A DNA stretch of 64,000 bases from Boseongicola aestuarii (GCF_900184815.1 NZ_FXXQ01000007.1:1-64000), one strand, 5' to 3'; shown: positions 15,003 to 25,109, counted from the stretch's first letter. A program made the numbers and translations. Notes: generated from the letters alone by a model not told the origin.

Positions 15003-17183
15003 ATGTCCGCTGACCCAATTCTGCACAGTTCAGCTTCCGCCGCCCTGACCCGCGAGAAACTCGAGGGCGGACGGCCTCTTGTTATGCGCAGCGAATTCAA
15101 ACCCGCGGGTGACCAACCGACGGCAATTGTTGAGCTGTCCAAAGGCATTAACGAAGGTGAGCAAAACCAGGTTCTTCTTGGTGCAACCGGCACGGGCAAA
15201 ACCTACACGATGGCCAAGGTCATCGCCGAAACCCAACGCCCCGCGATCATCCTTGCCCCCAACAAGACACTGGCCGCGCAGCTTTACGGCGAATTCAAAG
15301 GCTTCTTTCCCGACAACGCCGTCGAATACTTTGTGAGCTTTTACGACTATTACCAACCCGAAGCTTACGTCGCCCGATCCGACACCTACATCGAAAAAGA
15401 GAGCCAGATTAACGACCAGATCGACCGGATGCGCCACTCGGCCACCCGCGCCCTGCTGGAACGCGACGATGTAATCATCGTGGCCTCGGTTTCGTGCATT
15501 TACGGTATTGGTTCCGTCGAAACCTACGGCTCAATGACCCAGGAACTCATCACGGGTCGCGACTATGACCAGCGCAAAGTCATGGCCGACCTCATCGCGC
15601 AGCAATACAAGCGCAACGACCAGGCCTTCCAGCGCGGCACCTTCCGCGTACGTGGCGACAGCCTCGAAATCTGGCCCGCCCACCTCGAAAGCCGGGCATG
15701 GCGTCTCTCGTTCTTCGGCGAAGAACTGGAAAGCATCGTCGAGTTCGACAGCCTAACAGGCGAGAAAACCGGCGCGATGGACAAGGTTCGCGTCTATGCA
15801 AACTCGCACTACGTGACACCCAAACCGACGCTGAAACAGGCCATTGAAAGCATCAAGGCCGAACTCAAAATCCGCCTCGCCCAACTCGTCGACGAAGGCA
15901 AACTCCTCGAAGCCCAGCGCCTTGAACAGCGCACCAACTTCGACGTTGAGATGCTTGAAGCTACCGGTCACTGCAACGGTATCGAAAATTACTCGCGCTA
16001 CCTGACAGGCCGCGCCCCGGGTGAACCACCTCCCACCCTGTTCGAATTCATCCCCGACAACGCTATTGTCTTCGCCGACGAAAGCCACGTCTCGGTCCCG
16101 CAAATCGGCGGCATGTACAAGGGTGACTACCGCCGGAAATTCACGCTGGCCGAACATGGCTTCCGCCTGCCCTCCTGCATGGACAACCGCCCCCTCAAAT
16201 TCGAGGAATGGGACGCCATGCGGCCGCAATCCATCTTCGTCTCGGCCACTCCTTCCGCCTGGGAATTGGAACAGGCCGGCGGTGTCTTCACCGAACAGGT
16301 TATCCGCCCCACCGGCCTTCTCGACCCGATGGTCGAAATACGCCCCGTGGACATGCAGGTCGACGACCTTCTCGACGAGGTGCGCAAAGTCACAGCCGAC
16401 GGCTTCCGCACGCTGGTCACGACGCTGACCAAGCGCATGGCCGAGGACCTGACCGAATACATGCACGAGCAGGGCATCAAAGTCCGCTATATGCACAGCG
16501 ATATCGACACGCTGGAACGCATTGAAATCCTTCGTGATCTCCGCCTCGGCGCCTTCGACGTGCTGATCGGCATCAACCTCTTGCGCGAAGGCCTCGACAT
16601 CCCCGAATGTGGCCTCGTTGCGATCCTTGACGCCGACAAGGAAGGTTTCCTGCGCTCGGAGACCTCGCTCATCCAGACCATCGGCCGCGCTGCGCGCAAC
16701 GCCGAGGGTCGCGTCATCATGTATGCCGATCGCATCACCGGCTCGATGGAGCGGGCTTTAGGCGAAACCGACCGCCGCCGCGCCAAACAGATCGCTTACA
16801 ACGAAAAGCACGGCATCACGCCCGAGACCGTGAAAAAGAACGTCGAGGATGTTCTGGCCGGGCTCTACAAGGGCGACGTCGACATGAACCGCGTGACGGC
16901 CAAGGTCGACAAACCGCTGGTTGGCGCGAACCTGCAAGCGGTGCTGGACGGCTTGCGACAGGATATGCGCAAAGCGGCCGAGAACCTTGAGTTCGAAGAA
17001 GCCGCAAGGCTGCGGGACGAGGTGAAGCGGTTGGAGACGGTCGAATTGACGATCGCGGATGATCCGCTAGCGCGGCAAAGCGCGGTAGAGCAGGCGGTGG
17101 CGGAGAGCGAGAAAGGCAAAGGGCGGAGTACGGCTGGTAGGGCCGGACAACGTGGGGGAAATGTGAAGAGGCGGGGGCGGTGA
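15003..17183 (+). CDS. uvrB: Excinuclease ABC subunit UvrB
   Basis: 726 residues, the damage-verifying helicase-like subunit of nucleotide excision repair. Visible parts are the Walker A GATGTGKT at 60-67, the beta-hairpin region [15 protein letters not shown] that clamps DNA, helicase motifs in the second RecA domain ([22 protein letters not shown]), and a C-terminal UVR motif ([18 protein letters not shown]) for UvrA/UvrC contact. I start at ATG 15003, preceded by AAAGGAA; the 31 codons upstream do not fit the family. The tail after the UVR motif is long and basic. No LexA-type site is visible upstream. Confidence 0.97.
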   Translation: MSADPILHSSASAALTREKLEGGRPLVMRSEFKPAGDQPTAIVELSKGINEGEQNQVLLGATGTGKTYTMAKVIAETQRPAIILAPNKTLAAQLYGEFKGFFPDNAVEYFVSFYDYYQPEAYVARSDTYIEKESQINDQIDRMRHSATRALLERDDVIIVASVSCIYGIGSVETYGSMTQELITGRDYDQRKVMADLIAQQYKRNDQAFQRGTFRVRGDSLEIWPAHLESRAWRLSFFGEELESIVEFDSLTGEKTGAMDKVRVYANSHYVTPKPTLKQAIESIKAELKIRLAQLVDEGKLLEAQRLEQRTNFDVEMLEATGHCNGIENYSRYLTGRAPGEPPPTLFEFIPDNAIVFADESHVSVPQIGGMYKGDYRRKFTLAEHGFRLPSCMDNRPLKFEEWDAMRPQSIFVSATPSAWELEQAGGVFTEQVIRPTGLLDPMVEIRPVDMQVDDLLDEVRKVTADGFRTLVTTLTKRMAEDLTEYMHEQGIKVRYMHSDIDTLERIEILRDLRLGAFDVLIGINLLREGLDIPECGLVAILDADKEGFLRSETSLIQTIGRAARNAEGRVIMYADRITGSMERALGETDRRRAKQIAYNEKHGITPETVKKNVEDVLAGLYKGDVDMNRVTAKVDKPLVGANLQAVLDGLRQDMRKAAENLEFEEAARLRDEVKRLETVELTIADDPLARQSAVEQAVAESEKGKGRSTAGRAGQRGGNVKRRGR

Positions 17184-17616
17184 TTTTTACCGCCTTAATG
17201 AATACCTTCACTCCTTCGTGGCGAATGAAACCTTTCCGACCGCACTTGCAAGTGCAACCCAGCCTCTGCAACCCAGTGAGGTTATCCAAGTAGCGCGTCG
17301 GGATTTCAATTCTCTCTTCACAGCTACAAACAAATGAAACAAACCGCCTTTCGAGAACTATTTCTCCTTCAGTCGAAACTACTTGAAAGCTCTCCATGCA
17401 AGTCCTGCGAGGGCATGCAAGAATTGCCCCTTCACCAATCAAATCGGCATTTTTGAAGAATGGTCGTCCGCATTTACAATCGGATGTTAGCGTCTCAAGC
17501 GGACCTACCAATAATAGATCACCTTCGGAAATCTCAAATAGCAATTCCGTTGCACGCGAAACCGCCCGCAATGCCCCTTCAAGATCAACACTCCCCCCGA
17601 TCTTTGTAGTTTGCAT
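16816..17616 (-). CDS. Cys-rich hypothetical protein overlapping uvrB antisense
   Basis: The frame opens at ATG 17616. Its first ~145 residues (down to base 17184) are free of overlap and look coding: [35 protein letters not shown] and [10 protein letters not shown] give four Cys pairs, as in a small zinc-ribbon protein. Beyond base 17184 the same frame runs 368 bases antisense through the 3' end of uvrB and turns Pro/Ser/Arg-rich. I therefore think the original C-terminus and stop were lost and the frame now reads through. It sits 17 bases behind another leftward remnant at 17634. No family named; only the N-terminal part is trusted. Confidence 0.45.
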   Translation of the reverse strand: MQTTKIGGSVDLEGALRAVSRATELLFEISEGDLLLVGPLETLTSDCKCGRPFFKNADLIGEGAILACPRRTCMESFQVVSTEGEIVLERRFVSFVCSCEERIEIPTRYLDNLTGLQRLGCTCKCGRKGFIRHEGVKVFIKAVKITAPASSHFPHVVRPYQPYSALCLSRSPPPPALPRFAALADHPRSSIRPSPTASPRPAALRLLRTQGSRPLCAYPVASRPAPLAGSRQPAVCRPWPSRGSCRRRPCRARPEHPRRSFSRSRA

Positions 17617-17633
17617 GAAGGTAGCGAGAAGGA

Positions 17634-17903
17634 TTATGCTATATTTTGTTTAGGGCCAAATATCGATCCCGGTTTGAGTGCCAATCGTTTGATACTCAAA
17701 ATGCTGAAAATCCGACGCAGAACTTGTAGGATTCTGAACTTCAATTCGCTCCCGCAAAACAGATAGGGTGAACTCCCTGGCGCATTTGCATCAATCTCAG
17801 AAAGCAGGAATTTTAGCACATCCCTCGGGGCCCATATCTCGATATCTTCTTCGATGTATTTGCGGTTTACGGCTCCAAGCCGCTCACAGGTAACTTCTTC
17901 AAT
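17634..17903 (-). pseudogene. Start-less leftward reading frame (gene remnant)
   Basis: A frame of 89 codons, bounded upstream by a TGA at 17904-17906 and without an early ATG, reads like real protein: GAVNRKYIEEDIEIWAP, RDVLKFLLSEIDANAPGS, SPYLFCGSELKFRILQVL. The only usable start is a GTG at 17819, which would drop a third of it. I infer that the 5' part of a small gene was lost or frameshifted. No family recognised; the composition would suit a small cytoplasmic partner or immunity-type protein. The stretch 17904-18151 to its right has no gene; 18031-18070 vaguely resembles the dispersed hairpin. Confidence 0.4.
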
Positions 17904-18151
17904 TCATATTCTAACCTTGAGGACCGCTAGCAAGACGCTGTCGACGTTCCGTGTTCACGCCAATGCTCGGATAGTTTTCGCCATAGCGGCAAGATCAAGC
18001 ACTTGATGCCCTCCTTGTAAATTGTGTTTTTGGGCTGCAATCCTTTGGTTCGTTGCGGCGGCCTCGTCAGGTTTCCTGTATTTTCCGCTTCGATTAATTT
18101 GCTCCATTCATTACTATCTTTTTATCGTCCGCCGGGAGTTTCACTAGGGCT

Positions 18152-18505
18152 TTACACCCCCAACTCGGCCCTAACCTTCCTCGTCAACTTCCCCACCGCC
18201 ATCTCGTAACTCGCCACAATATGCTCGCGAAGCGACTCCTCGCTGAGCGCTCCCTCCTCATAGACTTGCACCCACTTCATCCCCCGCGACGCCAGATAGG
18301 GCGCGGGTCGTATCCCAGGTGCATCCCCCAGCACTTCAAATGCGATGTCACCAACCTTAAACGTAAACGCCGGCCCGCCTTCGTACCAACCGCACAGCGC
18401 GAAAACCTTGCCGCCGACCTTCCACACATCCGCATTGCCCCATTGCACCACATGACTTGTAGCAGCCAGCCCACCACAGAACGTATTAAACTCCTCGCGC
18501 GTCAT
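18152..18505 (-). CDS. MmcQ/YjbR family protein
   Basis: 117 residues. The MmcQ/YjbR (DUF419) fold is shown by MTREEFNTFCGGLAATSHVV, VWKVGGKVFAL, the strand FTFKVGDIAFEVL and the ending SLREHIVASYEMAVGKLTRK. These proteins have a CyaY-like fold and are often called DNA-binding, with little functional evidence. I start at ATG 18505, preceded by GAGAGG. Confidence 0.85.
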   Translation of the reverse strand: MTREEFNTFCGGLAATSHVVQWGNADVWKVGGKVFALCGWYEGGPAFTFKVGDIAFEVLGDAPGIRPAPYLASRGMKWVQVYEEGALSEESLREHIVASYEMAVGKLTRKVRAELGV

Positions 18506-18577
18506 CCCGCCTCTCAAATCCTTGCAATTCAGACCTTACTGCGAGACGCTCGTACCAACCAAACCAAAAGGTCCGCC

Positions 18578-18961
18578 ATGCCGCTCACATCGTTTGACCA
18601 CGTCAACCTCCGCACCGCCCAGCTCGCTGAAATGATTTCATTTTACGGCGAAGTCCTCGGCCTCCACCCCGGAAAGCGCGCCGATTTCGATTTCCCCGGT
18701 GCGTGGCTCTACCTTGGCGATCAAGGTCTCATCCACCTGGTCGAAGTCAACGCCCCGATTGCCGCGCAATCCAATTTGACGCTGGAGCACTTCGCCTTCC
18801 GCGCCACTGGCCTCTCCGAGTTCCGCGCCCTGCTCGACAGCAAGGATATCGACCACCGCCTCGCGACGGTTCCCGGCATACCGATCGTTCAGGTTAACTT
18901 CCATGACCCGGACGGTAACCATATTCACGTCGATTTCGACGTCGCGGAAATGGAAGGCTGA
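18578..18961 (+). CDS. VOC (glyoxalase/bleomycin resistance) family protein
   Basis: 127 residues from ATG 18578. It has two beta-alpha-beta-beta-beta modules of the vicinal oxygen chelate fold: FDHVNLRTAQLAEMISFYGE, then LEHFAFRATGLSEFRALLD, ending VNFHDPDGNHIHVDFD. His in FDHVN and LEHFA and Glu/Asp near the ends are the usual metal ligands. Glyoxalase-like, dioxygenase-like or resistance functions are all possible. First of four rightward genes up to 20380. Confidence 0.85.
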   Translation: MPLTSFDHVNLRTAQLAEMISFYGEVLGLHPGKRADFDFPGAWLYLGDQGLIHLVEVNAPIAAQSNLTLEHFAFRATGLSEFRALLDSKDIDHRLATVPGIPIVQVNFHDPDGNHIHVDFDVAEMEG

Positions 18962-18980
18962 CAGACCGTACGCACGCTCT

Positions 18981-19415
18981 ATGTCCTTCCCCATGCGTTA
19001 CCTTATCGCCCTCCTTGTCCTCACGACGCCCGCTTTTGCCTGGGAATTCAGCACGGTGCCAGTCTGCACCGTCAGCACGGCTACACCCCAAGGCGCGATC
19101 GAGTTGACGTATGACCCCAGCAAAGCCGAGCCCTACGCCATTGCGGTCACTCGCACCGCAACCTGGGACACCTCACGGGTTTTCGGACTTCAGTTCAGTG
19201 GCGCGAACGGGCTGACAATTACCACCGATCGCCAAAGCATTGACGGCAATACGCTGACCGTGCGCGACCGGGGATTTGGCAATGTATTGAATGGCTTGCA
19301 GTTCAATACAACCGTGACCGCATTTCTGGGGGATAAAACGGTCGCCTTCTCGCTCGACGGCGCGGCACCGGAAATCGCGCGTTTTCGCGACTGTCTGGCT
19401 GCCCCAATCGCCTAG
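18981..19415 (+). CDS. Exported hypothetical protein
   Basis: 144 residues from ATG 18981, or 140 from ATG 18993 (MRYLIALL). A signal peptide ends at about AFA-WEF. The mature part is mostly beta strand with two cysteines (VPVCTV near the start and RDCLA near the end) that may form a disulfide. I recognise the general look of a small Rhodobacterales periplasmic protein but no function. Confidence 0.65.
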   Translation: MSFPMRYLIALLVLTTPAFAWEFSTVPVCTVSTATPQGAIELTYDPSKAEPYAIAVTRTATWDTSRVFGLQFSGANGLTITTDRQSIDGNTLTVRDRGFGNVLNGLQFNTTVTAFLGDKTVAFSLDGAAPEIARFRDCLAAPIA

Positions 19416-19473
19416 CCGACACGCCTGACGCTGGTGTATTGATACGCTCGATGAGCCAAAGGAGATCGACACC

Positions 19474-19866
19474 ATGCCGCCCGAATTTCACCTCTTCTCA
19501 AATGGACCGCGTCCCGTCGCTCCGTTCAGTCATGCCGTGGAAACCGATGGCTGGGTCATCCTGACGGGTCAGATGCCCACCGATCCAAGCGCACCCGATG
19601 CAGCCTTGCCTTCCGGGATCGTGGCCCAGACCAATCGCGTGATGGACAACCTCGCTCTCATATTGGGTGAGCTTGATCTCGATCTAAGCCACGTCGTGCA
19701 ATGTCGCTGCTATCTGACCGAATTCAAGCGCGACTATGCGGCCTTTAACGAAGCTTACCAGAAATACTTCCCGGTCGACCGAAGACCCGCCCGAACCACA
19801 ATCGGCGTCACCGCTCTGGCCGTTGATGCGCTGGTCGAAATCGACTGCATCGCGCGTCGGACCTGA
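19474..19866 (+). CDS. RidA family protein
   Basis: 130 residues with AAAGGAG ahead of the ATG. It shows the RidA/YjgF pattern: GWVILTGQMPTDP, VAQTNRVMDNLALILGELD, VVQCRCYLTEFKRDYAAFNEAY and RRPARTTIGVTALAVDALVEID. The Arg in PARTTI is the residue that binds the carboxylate of enamine or imine intermediates in active members. It probably removes reactive 2-aminoacrylate-type products. A second RidA-like gene is at 25737. Confidence 0.88.
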   Translation: MPPEFHLFSNGPRPVAPFSHAVETDGWVILTGQMPTDPSAPDAALPSGIVAQTNRVMDNLALILGELDLDLSHVVQCRCYLTEFKRDYAAFNEAYQKYFPVDRRPARTTIGVTALAVDALVEIDCIARRT

Positions 19867-19870
19867 AACC

Positions 19871-20380
19871 ATGGCGATTGACCCAATCCGACCCACCGAT
19901 ACCGAAGCGCGCACCCTGGCACGAACCATCATCGATGGCGCGTACTTCGGCGCGCTCGGCGTTCTGGAAGATGGCAATCCATTGGTGACACGCGTCGCGA
20001 TTGCAACGGACGACGACGGTTGCCCTCTCACGCTTGTTTCAGATCTATCTCTGCATACCAGATGTTTACGCAAGCACGACTCCGCCTCGCTTCTCCTCGG
20101 AGAACCCGGCCCGCGCGGTGACCCACTGACGCATCCCCGTCTCACGCTGTCGGTGCGCGCGGCCTGCGTCGACAAGACACAGGACCGCGTTGAGCGCTAT
20201 CTTGCCCACCAACCAAAAGCCAAACTCTATATCGACTTCACCGACTTTCACTTCATCAGACTGGCGCCGCTTCAAGGGTATCTGAACGGTGGATTTGGCA
20301 AAGCATTCAGGCTGACAGCAGGTGATTTACACTCATTAACACCACCAGGAGGAACAGCCGAAGGGCTCAACAAGTCCTAA
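19871..20380 (+). CDS. HugZ-like FMN-binding split-barrel protein
   Basis: 169 residues from ATG 19871, 4 bases after the RidA stop. The split-barrel fold is suggested by YFGALGVLEDGNPLVTRVAI, LVSDLSLHTRCLRKHDSASL, LLGEPGPRGDPLTHPRLTLS and the C-terminal GYLNGGFGKAFRL, the pattern of the pyridoxamine-phosphate-oxidase-like group that includes haem-degrading HugZ. The His-rich extension of true HugZ is not present, so haem use is only a possibility. Likely co-transcribed with RidA. Confidence 0.8.
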   Translation: MAIDPIRPTDTEARTLARTIIDGAYFGALGVLEDGNPLVTRVAIATDDDGCPLTLVSDLSLHTRCLRKHDSASLLLGEPGPRGDPLTHPRLTLSVRAACVDKTQDRVERYLAHQPKAKLYIDFTDFHFIRLAPLQGYLNGGFGKAFRLTAGDLHSLTPPGGTAEGLNKS

Positions 20381-20389
20381 TACGTAAAA

Positions 20390-20409
20390 GGGGCCGGCAA
20401 TCCGGCCCC
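20390..20409. terminator. Strong GC stem-loop between convergent genes
   Basis: GGGGCCGG-CAAT-CCGGCCCC, an 8-bp perfect stem, 9 bases after the HugZ-like stop. A TTTT run follows on the minus strand, so it can end leftward transcription as well. Confidence 0.75.
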
Positions 20410-20426
20410 CTGCAAAACTTCAGAAT

Positions 20427-20779
20427 TCAGATCGGGCGATCCACGCGCGCGGTCACCTGCACGCGTCCCTTCACCGGTTCGGGCCATGTCAATGCAACGT
20501 CACCGCCCCCGGGGCCGACCTCTGTCGTCACGTTGGGCATCGCATGGACGGCGCTTGCCCCCACGTTCTCAATTGCACCTTCGGCAACCACTGACACAAC
20601 TTCGCGCGCACGTCCGCCAAACGGCAAATACCCAGAGACATCCAGCGTTCAGGTCGAGGCGACCGACAACTGATCGAACTGTAACGTAACGGGATTAATA
20701 GTGTTTTGACCGATACTGTTGAATGTATTCGCCGCAAACACGACATCAGGTGCAAACAATCGGTGATCGCTTTGTTCAT
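20427..20779 (-). pseudogene. Broken remnant of an MNKAITDGL-type protein gene
   Basis: The frame begins MNKAITDCLHLM with AAGGGCGCGAG upstream. This matches the N-terminus MNKAITDGLVLM of a large Rhodobacterales family related to phage-tail or right-handed beta-helix proteins (from memory). The sensible reading then moves to another frame (VVFAANTFNSIGQNTINPVT), meets an in-frame TGA at 20649-20651, and continues open (LDVSGYLPFGGRAREVVS, then VTARVDRPI) to a stop at 20427. One frameshift and one nonsense codon therefore interrupt a gene that is also far shorter than the family. Confidence 0.5.
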
Positions 20780-20948
20780 TCTCGCGCCCTTTCAAAACGA
20801 CAAAAACCACGCAGAATGCGGAAGCGGACCTTCCGCCGGAAAGACCAAACGCGACTTTTGTGAATAGGCCGGGACAGTCCCCGGCATCGGGCATTGGGTT
20901 TACCCGGCGAGTATTAACCCGCCATAAACCATACGTACGCTCAACGCG

Positions 20949-21365
20949 TCAGGCACCGACGTCGGGGGCTCTGAGCAGCTGCACGCCGTTGATACGCCAG
21001 CCGTCAGGCGTCTTAATCATTTGATAATCAAGGATATGCACCGTCCCCGCTGCGTCTCGGATCATTACTTTTTGCCAAAGGTTTCCTGCGATCTCGCGCA
21101 GTTCGAGGAACCTCAACTCGTCGGGGCGCCAAACCATCGGGTATCCATTCCTGACCATCGAGCCGAAATTGTCCGGGCTGCGGAACATGGTCTGGATATT
21201 GGGCGACGCGAACGTAAAGGCACCTTCGAAATCATCCGCCTGAAATGCTTCGATCTGACTTTGGATCGTGCCTTCAATCGCGGGTTCGGACGGCAAGACC
21301 TCTGCTGCAAACAGCGACCCGGACCAGCCAATCCAAAACGCAATCGCAAAAACCAATCGACGCAT
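20949..21365 (-). CDS. DUF4864 exported protein
   Basis: 138 residues from ATG 21365 with GGAGG 6 bases upstream. A signal peptide covers residues 1-~20 (MRRLVFAIAFWIGWSGSLFA). The rest fits DUF4864: IEGTIQSQIEAFQADDFEGA, FTFASPNIQTMF, FGSMVRNGYPMVW and YQMIKTPDGWRINGVQL. This is probably an NTF2-like fold. It lies downstream of lysS on the same strand, 71 bases away. Confidence 0.85.
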   Translation of the reverse strand: MRRLVFAIAFWIGWSGSLFAAEVLPSEPAIEGTIQSQIEAFQADDFEGAFTFASPNIQTMFRSPDNFGSMVRNGYPMVWRPDELRFLELREIAGNLWQKVMIRDAAGTVHILDYQMIKTPDGWRINGVQLLRAPDVGA

Positions 21366-21436
21366 ATCGTCCTCCTGTTCGCATGATCTCAATAATCATT
21401 ACGAAAGAAAGAACGATTTGGTTCTAATTTTCTGCG

Positions 21437-23014
21437 CTAAGCGAATTCACCAGCCAAAGCACGGTCCAGCAAGTCGATCGTTTCGGGCACCCCGTAGAGA
21501 GCAATGAAACCACCAAACCGAGGCCCCTGTGACGCGCCCAAAAGCACTTCATAAAGCGCCTTGAACCAATCCCGCAGCGGCTCGAAACCATGATCCTTGC
21601 CTACTGAAAACACCATCGACTGCAACGCTTCGGCATCGAGGCCGCCGTCCCATTCCGACAAGCGACCGCGCAAATCAACAAGCGCGGCACGTTCGATATC
21701 GCTTGGTACACGGAACTCCCGTGTCGGGGCCACGAAATCATTGAAATACCGCACGGCAAAGCCTGCAGCCGCATCCAGATCCGCATGAGTTTCCGGCGTC
21801 GCCTCGGGCGCATACCTTTGGATAAAGCCCCAAAGCGCACCCTTGTCCTTGGCCCCCGAAACAGACGCCAGATTCAAAAGCATCGCAAAAGGCACAACCA
21901 TGGTCGAGGTCGGAACATCGTCCCCATGAATATGGTAAACCGGATTTGCCAGACGCGCTGTCACGTCCTGATCCGCATAGGCGCGCAACTGCTGATGATA
22001 CTCGTCCACCGCCTTCGGGATCACGTCGAAAAACAGCCGCTTCGCCGTCTTTGGCTTTTGATACATGAAATACGACAGGCTTTCAGATGAGGCATAGGTC
22101 AGCCACTCATCGATCGAAATCCCGTTGCCCATCGACTTGGAAATCTTCTGGCCGATCTCGTCCAAGAAAAGCTCATAGGTAAACACCTCGGGCGCCCTGC
22201 CCCCAAGAACGCGGCAAATGCTTGAATAGATTGGCGTATTCGGTGCATGCTCTTTACCGTAAGGCTCGAAATCCACGCCCAATGCCGCCCAGCGCGCTCC
22301 GAAATCCGGCTTCCACTGCAACTTCACGTTGCCGCCCGTGACCGGCAATGTCGTCTCGGTTCCGTCCTCGTCATCGAAGGTGATCGTACCGTCCTTGGCG
22401 TTCACTTCCTTCATCGGAACGTACAAAACCCGGCCCGTGGTCGGCGAAATCGGCAGGAAAATCGAATAGGTTTGCTGCCGCTCGTCACGCAGGCTTTTCA
22501 GCATCACGGCCATCAATTCGTCGTACTTCTCGCAGGCCTTCAGCAGCGTTTCATCGAATTGCCCTGACGCATAAAACTCGGCTGCGGAATAAAACTCGTA
22601 GTCGAAACCGAAGGTGTCCAGAAATCGCCGCAACATGGCGTTGTTGTGGTGCCCAAAGCTCTCGAACTCACCAAAAGGGTCCGGCACCCGCGTCAGAGGC
22701 TTTTGCAAATGCTGCGCCAGCATTTCCGGGTTCGGCACATTATCCGGGACTTTGCGCAAGCCATCCATGTCATCGGAAAAACAGATCAGACGTGTCGGAA
22801 TATCCGACAGCACTTCAAACGCGCGCCGCACCATGGTTGTGCGCAGAACCTCACCGAATGTCCCGATATGCGGCAGCCCGGACGGGCCGTAACCCGTCTC
22901 AAACAGAACATAACCCTTCTCGGGTGGCGCCTTCTCATAGCGTTTCAAAAGACGACGCGCCTCTTCGAAAGGCCAGGCCTTCGAGGTCATTGCCGCATCT
23001 TCAAGAGCCGTCAT
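21437..23014 (-). CDS. lysS: Class I lysyl-tRNA synthetase
   Basis: 525 residues. This is the class I (archaeal-type) LysRS common in alphaproteobacteria, not the class II bacterial enzyme. The HIGH-like motif is PHIG in [15 protein letters not shown] (about residues 41-55) and the KMSKS-like motif is KISKSMG (about 291-297). It charges tRNA-Lys. The length is typical. The ATG at 23014 has AGGAAA 9 bases upstream; ATG 22990 (MTSKAW) is an alternative. No class II lysS is visible in the window, so this is probably the only LysRS. Confidence 0.96.
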   Translation of the reverse strand: MTALEDAAMTSKAWPFEEARRLLKRYEKAPPEKGYVLFETGYGPSGLPHIGTFGEVLRTTMVRRAFEVLSDIPTRLICFSDDMDGLRKVPDNVPNPEMLAQHLQKPLTRVPDPFGEFESFGHHNNAMLRRFLDTFGFDYEFYSAAEFYASGQFDETLLKACEKYDELMAVMLKSLRDERQQTYSIFLPISPTTGRVLYVPMKEVNAKDGTITFDDEDGTETTLPVTGGNVKLQWKPDFGARWAALGVDFEPYGKEHAPNTPIYSSICRVLGGRAPEVFTYELFLDEIGQKISKSMGNGISIDEWLTYASSESLSYFMYQKPKTAKRLFFDVIPKAVDEYHQQLRAYADQDVTARLANPVYHIHGDDVPTSTMVVPFAMLLNLASVSGAKDKGALWGFIQRYAPEATPETHADLDAAAGFAVRYFNDFVAPTREFRVPSDIERAALVDLRGRLSEWDGGLDAEALQSMVFSVGKDHGFEPLRDWFKALYEVLLGASQGPRFGGFIALYGVPETIDLLDRALAGEFA

Positions 23015-23100
23015 CTCAATTTTCCTTCACCCAATCGCCACGAACCCGCGACGCAAGCACCGCTACCTATTGCGGGCGGCCTGTGTCGTCAATAAATTCA

Positions 23101-23550
23101 GTGGGAAATCCGAAAAAGGAATGGCTTTTGTCCCTGCATCCAAACGACTACTCGCCCGCCGACACGCTTGTGGCCCTCATGATCGCGATCTCTGCCTCTG
23201 ACGAGAGGATCGGTACGTCCGAACTTGTGACGATCGAGCGCATCATCAATCACCTGCCGGCGTTTGCGGACTTCGACATGTCTCGGCTGAAAGACATCTC
23301 GAACGGCGTGTTCGATCTCTATGCAGACGAAGACGGTCTCGACATTTTATGGGAAGTGGTGCGCACGACGCTTCCCGAGCGCCTATTCGAAACTGCCTAT
23401 GCCATGGCATGTGACGTGGCCGTCGCAGACGGCAGGGTTCTGGAGAGCGAACTTCAACTTCTCGAAGAAATGCGCCACCAGTTGAACATTGACCGCCTTG
23501 CCGCCGCTGCCATCGAGCGCGGCGCCCGCGCACGCCACATGACGGTTTAA
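23101..23550 (+). CDS. TerB-like (tellurite resistance fold) protein
   Basis: 149 residues from GTG 23101; there is no in-frame ATG near the start, because the ATG at 23121 is in another frame. The all-helical TerB pattern shows twice the acidic helix-capping motif: MIAISASDERIGTSELVTIE and ACDVAVADGRVLESELQLLE. TerB-fold proteins bind metal through such acidic patches; most have no proven role. Its TAA stop shares TTAA with the stop of dacB on the other strand, so the two genes overlap by 4 bases. Confidence 0.8.
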   Translation: MGNPKKEWLLSLHPNDYSPADTLVALMIAISASDERIGTSELVTIERIINHLPAFADFDMSRLKDISNGVFDLYADEDGLDILWEVVRTTLPERLFETAYAMACDVAVADGRVLESELQLLEEMRHQLNIDRLAAAAIERGARARHMTV

Positions 23551-25031
23551 GCGCGTTCGAATTGTTCGGCCCACTCGGCCAGCAGACCTTTTTGCAAACG
23601 ACGTGAACGGTTGGCCCAGCTTCTCGAACCCGGCGGGCGCTCCCGCAGTTCCGTCGGAATGGAATCCCGACGCTGCTTGTCAGCGGTAAAGATCGCAAAC
23701 ACCAGTTTTCGGCCACTCTTGGTATAGATATATCCGACAAGCGAACTGACGAAATTCAGCGTTCCCGTCTTGGCGACCGCCGAAACGCCCTCCATTGGCT
23801 TGCCGTCCGTGCGTCCGGGGTCCGCGATGGCGAGGGACTTCATCAGACCTTCGCAGTCCTGCCCCTGCCGCAAGATATCGACCATGTCCTGTGCGTTGAT
23901 CTCCGAGTCATACCCAAGGCCAGAATGATCGCGAAACGTCATTCGCCGGGTGCCAAAACGCATCTGAGCCCAGCCCGCCATCCGCGATCCGGACCCGATC
24001 AGGTTCGCCAGTGGCACGCCATTCACCAGACTCGCCGCCATGCCTACGGCCTCGGCCGTCAGGTTCGTCGAATAGCGCATCATTCCGGTCAGTACGTCTT
24101 CCAGTTTCTCGCTTGACGTCGAAGCAATAACACGTCCGACAGCAGGGTTTTGTGCCACCTCCGGGAACGGCAGCTTCAACCCCTGAAGGCGCGCAACCGC
24201 CCTGAAGGCATCTCCTGCATAGAGCGCGGGAAACCGCACTGGCAGCCATCTGGCCCCCGGTTTTTTCCCAAGTGAATCGCGCGCCACGCTCCAGTAATCG
24301 GCCTGCAGACCTTTCTTGTATTCGTAAACCGGCCCCGGCCGATCGACCATACGCATCCGCGCCACGTTCGTCTCCGGCGAAAACCGCAAAGCCCGTGCCT
24401 GCATCGTGATCTCGATCTCGTCGCCATCGGGGATCCACTCGAAATGCACGCGGTTGAAGTTCAAATTCAGTCCGCCATAGGACGGATTATACGCCACGAC
24501 GTCAGGCTGATCGGAATCGATCCGATCCGAGCGCGGCAGCGCGTCCGCCCAGACGAAAAACGTTCCCGAAATCCGCGAAATCCCGGCCTCGGCGACGGCT
24601 TTTGCAAGGTCAGCCAAGCCGTCACTGGTCAGCGTCGGATCACCGCCACCCACCAGCCAAAGGTCGCCGCGCAGCTCACCATCTACGATCTTACCGTCCG
24701 CCAATACCTTGGTTTCAAATTGAAAATCACGCCCAAGGCGGTCCAGTGCGTAAATCGACGTCACCGCTTTTAATGTGCTGGCAGGTGGCATCGGACGTCC
24801 CTGTTGCCGCATATCCAGCATCTCGCCGGTTTCGGCGTCCGCCAGCGCGAATGTCACCGCCCCGTTGACGCCTGAATTCGCCACAAGCGCGTTCGTTCGC
24901 CCCTCGCGGGGTACCACGACTCCACGCGGCAATGGGCGTTCGGTCGTCAAAGGCGCTTCGGCCAAAGCGGCATGACCCGCGACAGCGCCCATTCCTGCAA
25001 GAACTGCACGGCGAGAGGGGGAATTCATCAT
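23547..25031 (-). CDS. dacB: D-alanyl-D-alanine carboxypeptidase/endopeptidase (PBP4 type)
   Basis: 494 residues with a signal peptide starting MMNSPSRRAVLAGMGAV, which may be Tat-like. The three penicillin-binding motifs are present: S-T-L-K at 85-88 (PPASTLKAV), S-T-N in RYSTNLTAEAVG, and KTG in VAKTGTLNFV. The long insert between the first two motifs is typical of class C type PBP4. It should trim or cleave peptidoglycan cross-links in the periplasm. Last gene of a leftward set RidA-nadD-dacB. The start could be either of two adjacent ATGs. Confidence 0.92.
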   Translation of the reverse strand: MMNSPSRRAVLAGMGAVAGHAALAEAPLTTERPLPRGVVVPREGRTNALVANSGVNGAVTFALADAETGEMLDMRQQGRPMPPASTLKAVTSIYALDRLGRDFQFETKVLADGKIVDGELRGDLWLVGGGDPTLTSDGLADLAKAVAEAGISRISGTFFVWADALPRSDRIDSDQPDVVAYNPSYGGLNLNFNRVHFEWIPDGDEIEITMQARALRFSPETNVARMRMVDRPGPVYEYKKGLQADYWSVARDSLGKKPGARWLPVRFPALYAGDAFRAVARLQGLKLPFPEVAQNPAVGRVIASTSSEKLEDVLTGMMRYSTNLTAEAVGMAASLVNGVPLANLIGSGSRMAGWAQMRFGTRRMTFRDHSGLGYDSEINAQDMVDILRQGQDCEGLMKSLAIADPGRTDGKPMEGVSAVAKTGTLNFVSSLVGYIYTKSGRKLVFAIFTADKQRRDSIPTELRERPPGSRSWANRSRRLQKGLLAEWAEQFERA

Positions 25032-25109
25032 ACCCAAGTTATCCGGCGACCACGACGTTCACACAAGTGTTTTGGCGCGCGTCCAAGGCGATTTTGTGAC
25101 CACTTCCCC

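Noticed and set aside
15753-16496. A 247-codon frame antisense to uvrB
   Set aside because: It lies wholly inside uvrB, whose motifs are intact, and its own composition is the usual GC-rich shadow (His/Asp/Val/Gly rich) with no family features.
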